Positions 33,309-40,500 of a DNA stretch of 64,000 nt are shown in pieces (the first letter of the stretch is position 1; each line of letters starts with the position of its first letter). The notes beneath the pieces were generated by a model. That model made no database searches. It saw only the letters and a program-made list of their open reading frames with translations, and was not told where the DNA came from. This DNA comes from Actinoplanes sp. N902-109 (GTDB taxonomy: Bacteria > Actinomycetota > Actinomycetes > Mycobacteriales > Micromonosporaceae). The stretch covers positions 3,597,501-3,661,500 of the forward strand of contig NC_021191.1 in NCBI RefSeq assembly GCF_000389965.1. The letters run 5' to 3'. The translations under genes were made by a program, and so were the position numbers.

Positions 33309-33739
33309 CGCCCGCGCAGGCCCAGGAACTCGGCCTCGTTGCGGGCCGGCGTCGACAGGTACGGCCGTACGCTCTTGACCAGCTGTGCCATCTCGTAGCC
33401 CAGCACGCCCGGGTCGGCCTCCTTGCCGGCGATCACGGCCAGCACCGCCCCGGAACCGGCCGCCGAGACGAACAGCAGGGTCTGGTCCAGTTCGGCCACC
33501 ACCTGACGGACGCCGTCGCTGCCGCCGAACCGGGTGCCGGCGCTGCGGGCCAGCGAGAACAGCCCGGAGGCGACCGCAGCCAGGTGATCGGCGCCGTCGT
33601 CGTCGAGCCCGTGGGCGGCCTTGCGCAGCCCGTCGGACGACAGCAGCAACGCACTCCTCGTGTCCGGGACCCGGCCGACCAGGCCGGACAACAACCAGAC
33701 CAGGTCCGGGGAGGTACGTGCGGGATCGGTACGCGACAT
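33305..33739 (-). CDS. cvnB: Roadblock/LC7 protein of the conservon (CvnB-type)
   Basis: A 144-residue roadblock/LC7 protein. LVWLLSGLVGRVPDTRSALLLSSDGLRKAA and HLAAVASGLFSLAR are typical; roadblock proteins are likely GTPase regulators. The ATG at 33739 follows AGAAAGG. An in-frame ATG at 33781 would overlap the kinase gene and lacks a ribosome site. Confidence 0.9.
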   Translation of the reverse strand: MSRTDPARTSPDLVWLLSGLVGRVPDTRSALLLSSDGLRKAAHGLDDDGADHLAAVASGLFSLARSAGTRFGGSDGVRQVVAELDQTLLFVSAAGSGAVLAVIAGKEADPGVLGYEMAQLVKSVRPYLSTPARNEAEFLGLRGR

Positions 33740-33773
33740 GCGAGCCGGGCCTTTCTGGGTTCGGGGCCGCTGA

Positions 33774-35120
33774 TCAGCCATGACTGCCGGGGTCGGGCGC
33801 TGCCGCCTGGCCCTGGGAGACGCCACTCATGAACGACGCCATCAGGCCCGGCTGGTGCTCGCCGGGCGATTCCGCCGCTGGTGGCGGGCCGAGCTGCAGT
33901 TGCGGGGCCATGTGGGTCTGCCGGCGGCGACGCGGGAGCGGGGGGCGTGCCGCCGTGGCGGGCACCGCCGGCTCGGCAACGGTCGTGACGGCGACCTGCC
34001 GGGGCTCGATGTGGCTGCGCCCCGCGTGCGGCAGCAACGCGGTCTCCTGCGGCAACGGGACCCGGTCGTCGAGCGGGGCCCGTTGCGGGATCTCCAGTTG
34101 TAGCGTCGGCTCGGTGAGACCCGGCGCGCGGGGCTCGTCCGGCGCTGCTCCGATCAGTTGCGGCGGCAGGATGACCACGGCCTGGGTGCCGCCGTAGATG
34201 TTGGTCTGCAGCTGGACGACGATGCCGTACTGCTGGGCGATCATCGAGACCACGTAGAGCCCGATCCGCCCGTCCCGCAGCAGCTCGTCGAGGTTGGTGT
34301 CGTCCGGGTTGACCAGCAGCTGGTTGACCCGGTCCAGATCGGCGCGCTGCAGACCGAGCCCGCGGTCCTCGACCTCGACCGCCATCCCGGCGGCGACCCG
34401 CTGGGCGCGCAGCAGCACCTGGGTGTGCGGCGGGGCGAACATCGTCGCGTTCTCGATCAGCTCGGCGATCAGGTGGATGACGCCGGACACGGCGTGCCCG
34501 GGAAGCGTGCCGTCGATCGGCGGCACCAGTTTGACCCGCGAGTAGTGCTCGACCTCGGCGACCGCCGAGCGCAGCACCTCGGTCAGCGCGATCGGCCGGC
34601 TCCACTGCCGGCGCGACACCGTCCCGCCGAGCACGGCCAGGTTCTCCGCGTGCCGGCGGATGCGGGTGGCCAGGTGATCCACCTGGAAGAGGCCCTTGAG
34701 CAGGTCGGGGTCCTCGACCTCGTTCTCCAGCGCGTCGAGCAGTTTGATCTCCCGGTGCACCAGCGACTGCAGCCGCCGGGACAGGTTGACGAAGACCTCC
34801 ACGTGCCTGCCGTCGCTGTGCGCCGCCGGCACCGGGGACGTGGCGGCCGGCTGCAGCTGCGCCTGCCGCAGGCACTCCTGCAGCTCCTCGATCTCGACCC
34901 TCGCGACAGCCAGTGCCGACTGGCTCTTGGCCAGCTCCCAGCGGGTCTCGGCCAGGGCGGAGGGGGCTTCCGTGAGCACCGGCCGCGGTGCGGCGACCGG
35001 GAGCTGGTGCGCGCCGGTCCGGGCGCCGGCGCGCCGGGCCACCCGGACGGCGACCAGCAGTGCGCCCAGCACCGCGACGGCGGCGACGAGCTGAGTAATG
35101 GGGACCATGACGACCTTCAT
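33774..35120 (-). CDS. cvnA: Conservon sensor histidine kinase-like ATPase (CvnA-type)
   Basis: About 448 residues from the ATG at 35120 (35108 is an alternative; no strong ribosome site for either). One N-terminal membrane segment (ITQLVAAVAVLGALLVAV), a coiled helical region (about residues 60-105), the LFQVDHLATRIRRHAENLAVLGG dimerisation region, and a HATPase domain with AELIENATMFAPPHT and EVEDRGLGL. The C-terminus is Pro/Arg-rich. It lacks the large NIT extracellular domain seen in many CvnA proteins, so its sensing part is minimal. First gene of the conservon. Confidence 0.88.
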   Translation of the reverse strand: MKVVMVPITQLVAAVAVLGALLVAVRVARRAGARTGAHQLPVAAPRPVLTEAPSALAETRWELAKSQSALAVARVEIEELQECLRQAQLQPAATSPVPAAHSDGRHVEVFVNLSRRLQSLVHREIKLLDALENEVEDPDLLKGLFQVDHLATRIRRHAENLAVLGGTVSRRQWSRPIALTEVLRSAVAEVEHYSRVKLVPPIDGTLPGHAVSGVIHLIAELIENATMFAPPHTQVLLRAQRVAAGMAVEVEDRGLGLQRADLDRVNQLLVNPDDTNLDELLRDGRIGLYVVSMIAQQYGIVVQLQTNIYGGTQAVVILPPQLIGAAPDEPRAPGLTEPTLQLEIPQRAPLDDRVPLPQETALLPHAGRSHIEPRQVAVTTVAEPAVPATAARPPLPRRRRQTHMAPQLQLGPPPAAESPGEHQPGLMASFMSGVSQGQAAAPDPGSHG

Positions 35121-35628
35121 CGGCGATGCGGCAATGTGCGGCGGTGCGGAAGGCATTGACTGTAGTGCTCGGCCGATGGGTCACCAAGGCTCGATTTCCG
35201 GACGTCATCGAATGAGTGAAACACCCGTAACGGCGTGCCGCCGATCGCCGTTGATTCCCGGTCACCACCCGTCTGATCAGGACAGCAAGAAGTGCTCGCG
35301 AGGCGGGAATCGCACATCACGTGCGACGGTGCGGCGGCTGGTCCGCGCACCCTGCTCCGGCAGTTGTGGCGGTTCGTATTGGTCCCCGCGCACGATTGTC
35401 TGCGGCCGAAGAATGGTGCGGTGATCGCAGTGCGGCCGGTCGCATGATCCGGCACCGCGGCTCCCGGGGATGGGCGCGATTCCCGCGTCACCGGCGGCGC
35501 TGGTCGCCGTGCTGCCACCGGCGGTGTCACGGATCGGGAGCCGGGAGCCGGGAGGTTTTTGCCCGCCGGTGACGGGGTGAAAGGTCCCGGCCGGCGACGA
35601 CAATGCTCCGTCGCTTTAGGATGGACCG
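35121..35628. other. 508-bp intergenic region between conservon and NRPS locus
   Basis: No credible gene on either strand. The right end carries a -10-like TAGGAT (35617-35622) whose expected start site falls on the ATG at 35629, with no good -35. Nothing else recognised. Confidence 0.5.
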
Positions 35629-36012
35629 ATGGAGCGTTTTGTGCGACCGGCGGGTGCGCCTCCGGTGAATGGTTACAGCCACGCGGTGGCCTGCGCGGGC
35701 ACTATTGTGGCCGTGTCCGGCCAGGTGCCGGTGGATGCCGACGGCGCCGTGGTCGGAATCGACGACCCGGAACGGCAGATGCGGCAGGTGTTCCACAATT
35801 TGGGAGTGGCGCTCGCCGCGGCCGGTTCGGGCTTCGACCGGCTGCTGAGGATCACCGTTTATCTGACCGACCTGGCCGATCTTGCGGTTTTCCGGCAGGT
35901 CCGCGATGAGCACCTCGACCCGGCGGAGTTGCCCGCGAGTTCGCTTGTGCAGGTCGCGGGGCTGGTGAACCCGGCGTTCCGGGTGGAGATCGACGCGCTC
36001 GCGGCCCGCTGA
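35629..36012 (+). CDS. RidA/YjgF/UK114-family protein
   Basis: A 127-residue Rid protein. AVSGQVPVDADG, RQVFHNLGVALAAAGSGFDRLLRITVYLTDL and PASSLVQVAGLVNPAFRVEIDALA are the family core. RidA enzymes hydrolyse reactive enamine/imine intermediates, for instance 2-aminoacrylate derived from serine. The transcript may be leaderless. Next to an NRPS with a serine-specific A domain it could remove dehydroalanine-derived by-products, or act on an imine in the pathway; both are inference. Confidence 0.9.
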   Translation: MERFVRPAGAPPVNGYSHAVACAGTIVAVSGQVPVDADGAVVGIDDPERQMRQVFHNLGVALAAAGSGFDRLLRITVYLTDLADLAVFRQVRDEHLDPAELPASSLVQVAGLVNPAFRVEIDALAAR

Positions 36013-36165
36013 GAACGGCTTTGTGATCGTCCACGGAACTGCTGCCGGACGGTGCCCCGGGCGCCGTCCGGACCTTTGCTGAGATCCACTTTCCCAGCTG
36101 CGCAATTTCTGTCGCGTTACCGTCTTTGGACACGGGTGTTACGGCGGCCTGCCTACAGTCGACCG

Positions 36166-36261
36166 GTGAGCCGTGGTTCTCCCGCCGGCTCCGCAGTTTC
36201 CAAAACGGACGCGAACGGGGAATCGATTGCGATCAAGTTCATGCGTTGTGGTGATCGGTGA
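36166..36261 (+). CDS. Possible 31-codon leaderless ORF before the ATP-grasp gene
   Basis: GTG at 36166 lies 7 nt after a -10-like TACAGT (36154-36159), the spacing expected of leaderless mRNA. The frame ends with TGA at 36261, overlapping the ATP-grasp start region. The peptide is Ser/Gly/Ala-rich with a C-terminal KFMRCGDR. No homologue recognised and no proper -35. It could be a coupling leader or chance. Confidence 0.2.
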   Translation: MSRGSPAGSAVSKTDANGESIAIKFMRCGDR

Positions 36262-37516
36262 CAGCATTCGATTGGTGGAGAAGGCGCGGCCGGCCGGGCT
36301 GGACGTCATTTATCTGCAAAAGCCCTCGCAATTCGATGCGGCGCTGGTGCCGGTGTGCGCGCAGTTGCTGCTGATGGACTATCAGGATGTGCCGGCGGCG
36401 GAGGCACTGGTCGCGGCGGTGCATCGGCTGCGTCCCGTCGCGCGGATCGTCACCCAGACGGAGGCGGCACAGCTGGTGGCCGGGCACCTCAGCGACGTGC
36501 TGGGCATCCCGGGGACCAGCGGGCGCACCGCCCGGCTGCTGCACGACAAGGCGGCGATGCGCGAGCTGTTGCGCAACGACGGCGCGGGGTCCGTACCGTT
36601 CCTGCGTAATCCCTCCCGCGCGCAGTTGCTGGCGTTCGTCGACGAGCACGGCGGGGCGGTGGTGAAGCCGACCAAGGGCTCCGGAAGCCTGGGCGTCCGG
36701 CTGATCGGCTCGCCGGCGGAGGCCGAGCAGGCCTGGGACTGGTGCGAGCGGTTCGCTATCGGCGACTTCCTGGTCGAGAAGCTGCTCACCGGGGCGGAGG
36801 TGAGCGTCGAGTCGTTCTCCCGCGGTGGCCGGCACACGATCGTGGCCATGACGGCCAAGGACACCGATGGCGGTGTGGTGGAGACCGGGCACGTGGTGCC
36901 GGCACCGCTCGACCAGGCCACGCTCGCGTCCGTGGCCGAGGTGACGGTGGGTCTGCTCGACGCCGTGGGACTGACCGACGGGCCCGCGCACACCGAGCTC
37001 ATCCTGACCGCCGAGGGTCCGCGCATCGTGGAGTCGCATGCCCGGCGCGGTGGTGATCGGATCAACGACCTGGTCGCTCTGGTGTACGGCGTCGACCTGG
37101 AAGCCGCGACCTACCGGCTGGCCGGGACCTCGGACCCGCTGGCCGGCCTGCACCCCGCGCGGGGTGCGGCGGCGATCCGGTTCCTGACCGCCGAACCCGG
37201 CACGGTGACCGGCGTGACCGGGCTGGCCGAGGCGCGGGCGCGGGCCGGCGTGGTGGAGGCGGCGGTGAGCGTGCGACCCGGTTCCGTCGTTCCGGAGCTG
37301 CGCTGGTCGGAGGACCGCTGCGGGCATGTCGTCGTGCACGCCGAGGATGCCGCGACGGCCGTACGGCTCGCCCGCTCGGTCGCCGATTCCATCGTCATCA
37401 CCACCGTTGCCGGGACCCTGCCGCCGCCCCAGGAAACGCTCGCCGACCTGTTGCGGCCGTTCGACGAAGTGCTCGACCCGTTCGATCACCCCCAGGAGAA
37501 CAGCTGTGCCCGCTGA
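36248..37516 (+). CDS. ATP-grasp carboxylate-amine ligase of the NRPS locus
   Basis: About 422 residues from GTG at 36248; TTG 36227 and GTG 36173 are in-frame alternatives, so the start is uncertain. N-terminal Rossmann-like part (VIYLQKPSQFD), ATP-grasp lysines in LLHDKAAMRELL and GAVVKPTKGSGSLGVRLI, hinge FLVEKLLTGAEVSVESF and metal/substrate loop ESHARRGGDRINDLV. This form is close to BL00235/CARNS1-like ligases that join amino acids. It overlaps the NRPS gene by 11 bp, so it is coexpressed and probably makes an amide or dipeptide bond for, or on, the NRPS product. Confidence 0.87.
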   Translation: MVIGDSIRLVEKARPAGLDVIYLQKPSQFDAALVPVCAQLLLMDYQDVPAAEALVAAVHRLRPVARIVTQTEAAQLVAGHLSDVLGIPGTSGRTARLLHDKAAMRELLRNDGAGSVPFLRNPSRAQLLAFVDEHGGAVVKPTKGSGSLGVRLIGSPAEAEQAWDWCERFAIGDFLVEKLLTGAEVSVESFSRGGRHTIVAMTAKDTDGGVVETGHVVPAPLDQATLASVAEVTVGLLDAVGLTDGPAHTELILTAEGPRIVESHARRGGDRINDLVALVYGVDLEAATYRLAGTSDPLAGLHPARGAAAIRFLTAEPGTVTGVTGLAEARARAGVVEAAVSVRPGSVVPELRWSEDRCGHVVVHAEDAATAVRLARSVADSIVITTVAGTLPPPQETLADLLRPFDEVLDPFDHPQENSCAR

Positions 37517-40500
37517 CGACGTCCTGTCCTACCCCCAGGAAAGCCTGTGGCTCGTCCACCAGATGGCTGACCGGGACGAACCGGCCTACAACGAGACGGT
37601 CGCGTTCCGCCTCACCGGCCCGGTCGACGCGGGGGCCCTGGGCCGGGCCGTCGACGCGGTCATCGCCCGGCACGACGCGCTGCGCACCAGCTTCCACGAG
37701 ACCCCCGGTGGTCCGCGCGCCCGGGTCGCCGACGCCGTCCCACCGGCGCTGCACCGCGACGGGGACCTGACCGGGTTCGCGCGCCGCCCGTTCGACCTCA
37801 CCGTCGCGCCGCTGATCCGCGCGCTGCTGCTGGCCCAGCCGGACGGCACGTCGATCTTCGCGCTGACCGCGCACCACATCGTCATCGACGACTGGAGCCT
37901 GCGGCTTGTCCTGGCCGAGATCGGCGACTGCTACCGGTCGTTGGTCACCTCCGGCGGGCTCCCGCAGGCGGAGCCACCGGCCGTCCGGTTCGCCGACGTC
38001 GCCCGGGCCGCCCGGGCGGCGGCGGACAGCGGCGAGTACGCCGAACCGGTCGAGCGGTGGCGCCAGTCCCTGCGGCACAGCCCCGAACTGCTCGGCATGC
38101 CCCTGGACCGGCCCCGCCCGGCCCGGCCGACGTTCCGGGGCGCCGGCCGCACCCTGACCGTTCCCGCCGCCGACGTCGATCCGCTGCTGGAGGTGTGCCG
38201 GCGCGAATGCGGCAGCACCGCCTACCCGGTGTTCCTGGCCGCCTATGCCCTGCTGCTGAGCCGTTGCACCGGCCAGGACGGCGTGGCGATCGGCGGCACC
38301 GTGCTCAACCGGGAGACCGAGGACGAGCTGGCGGTGGTCGGCTGCTGCGTCAACACGCTGCCGCTGTTCGTACCGGTCGACCCGGACGCGACGTTCCGGC
38401 AGCTGCTCGGTGCCGCGCAGGAGGCCACCGACCGGCTGCTCGACGACGGTGCCGCGCCGTTCCCCAAGGTGCTCGAAGCGCTCGGCACGCCGCGGGCCGC
38501 CAACCACCACCCGGTGTTCCAGACGGTTCTGACGATGCTGGGGCCGCCGCCCGACCTCGACCTGGGGTCCGGCGTGGCCGCCCGGACCGAGCCGGTTGAC
38601 CGTACGGGCGCGAAGTTCGACCTGATGCTGTACGTCAGCACCGAGCCCGGTGGCTATCAGTTCGAGATCGAGGTCAACACCGACCTGTTCGACCCGCACA
38701 CCGCGGAACGGCTGCTGGGCAACTACGCCCAGTTGCTGCGCGCGCTGGCCGCGGGCCTGGACCTGCCGGTCAGCGAGCCGTCGATGCTGCGCGCCGAGGA
38801 GAAGCACCTGATCCTCGACTCGTGGAACGACACCGCCGTCGCCCACCCGGCGGGCACGGTGCCGGATTTCATCGAGCAGCAGGTCCGCCGTACCCCCGAT
38901 GCTCCGGCCGTCGAGGGTGCCGGCCTGCGTCTCACGTACGACGAGCTCGACCGGCGCGCCAACCATGTGGCGCGGCGCCTGCAGGACCGGCTGGGCCCCG
39001 GCCCCCGGTTCGTCGGCGTCTACATGGACCGCTCGGCCGACATGGTGATCGCGCTGCTGGCGATCGTGAAGGCCGGTCATGCGTACGTGCCCATCGACCC
39101 GGACTATCCCGCCGCCCGCGTCGAGTTCCTGATCGCCGATGCCGGGCTGCCGCTCGTGCTCACCCAGCCGCAGCACCTCGAGCGCCTGCACGCGCTGGGT
39201 GCGCCGGCCCTGGTGCTGCCCACCGGCAGCGAAGCCGGACCGGTCCGGCGTGACCTGCGCCCCGGCTCCCCGGTGTACATGATCTACACGTCCGGGTCGA
39301 CGGGCCGGCCGAAGGGCGTCGTCAACCGGCACGACGCGCTGGCCAACCGGCTGCTGTGGATGCAGGCGGCGTTCCGGCTGGGCGCGGACGACCGGGTGCT
39401 GCAGAAGACGCCGTACAGCTTCGACGTGTCCGTGTGGGAGTTCTTCTGGCCGCTGATGACCGGGGCGGCGATCGTGGTGGCCGAGCCGGGCGGGCACCGC
39501 GACCCCGAGTATCTCAAGCGCACGATCCAGGACCACGGCGTCACCACTGTGCATTTCGTACCGTCGATGCTCAATGTCTTCCTCGAGACCGGCGGCCTGG
39601 CGCAGGCGTGCGGCTCACTGCGGCGGGTCATCTGCAGCGGGGAGGCGCTGCCCCGCCGGAGCGTGGAGGTCTTCTTCGCGACGCTGGGCTGCGAGCTGCA
39701 CAACCTGTACGGCCCGACCGAGGCGGCCATCGACGTGTCGCACTGGCCCTGCACGCTGGACTACCCCGGTGACATCGTCCCGATCGGCAGACCCATCGAC
39801 AACGTACGCCTGTACGTGCTCGACCGGCACCGCCGGCTCCAGCCCGTCGGCGTCCCCGGGGAGCTGTGCATCGGCGGCGTGGCCGTGGCCTCCGGCTACC
39901 ACCGGCGCGCCGAGCTGACCAGCACGGTCTTCGTCGAGGATCCGTACGGCACCGGGCCGGACGCCCGCCTCTACCGCACCGGCGACCTGGCCCGCTTCCT
40001 CCCGGACGGGCAGATCCAGTACCTGGGCCGCATCGACAACCAGGTCAAGCTGCGTGGTCTGCGGATCGAACCCGACGAGGTGGCGGCCGTCCTGCGCGGC
40101 CTGCCGGGTGTGCGCGACGCCGCGGTCGTCGTGTACAGCTCCGGGGCCACGCAGGCGCTGACCGCCTATGTGGTCCTGGCCGGTGCCACCCTCGACGAGC
40201 TGCGTACCGGCCTGCGGCGGTTGCTGCCGGAGTTCCTGGTGCCGCAGTTCCTCGTCGAGGTGCCCGGACTGCCCACGACGCCGAACGGCAAACTCGACCG
40301 GCGGGCGCTGCCCGACCCGGCCGGGGCGGCAGCAGCAGCCGCGGCACCGGGGGCCGCCCCGGCCACCGGCGCCGAGCAGGACGTGGCGCGGGTCTGGCAG
40401 GAGGTGCTGGGCACCGGGGCGGTGTCCGCCGACAGCGGCTTCTTCGCCCTCGGCGGCGACTCCATCCTCGCGTTGCGCGCCGCCGCCCGGCTGCGTGACG

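Noticed and set aside
35121..35628. Several frames of 80-140 codons on both strands of the conservon-NRPS gap
   Set aside because: All are Arg/Pro/Gly-rich, mutually overlapping and without ribosome sites or motifs.
36126..36159. TTGGAC and TACAGT as a promoter for the ATP-grasp/NRPS operon
   Set aside because: The 22-nt spacing is too long for a vegetative promoter; only the TACAGT box is kept as a weak leaderless signal.
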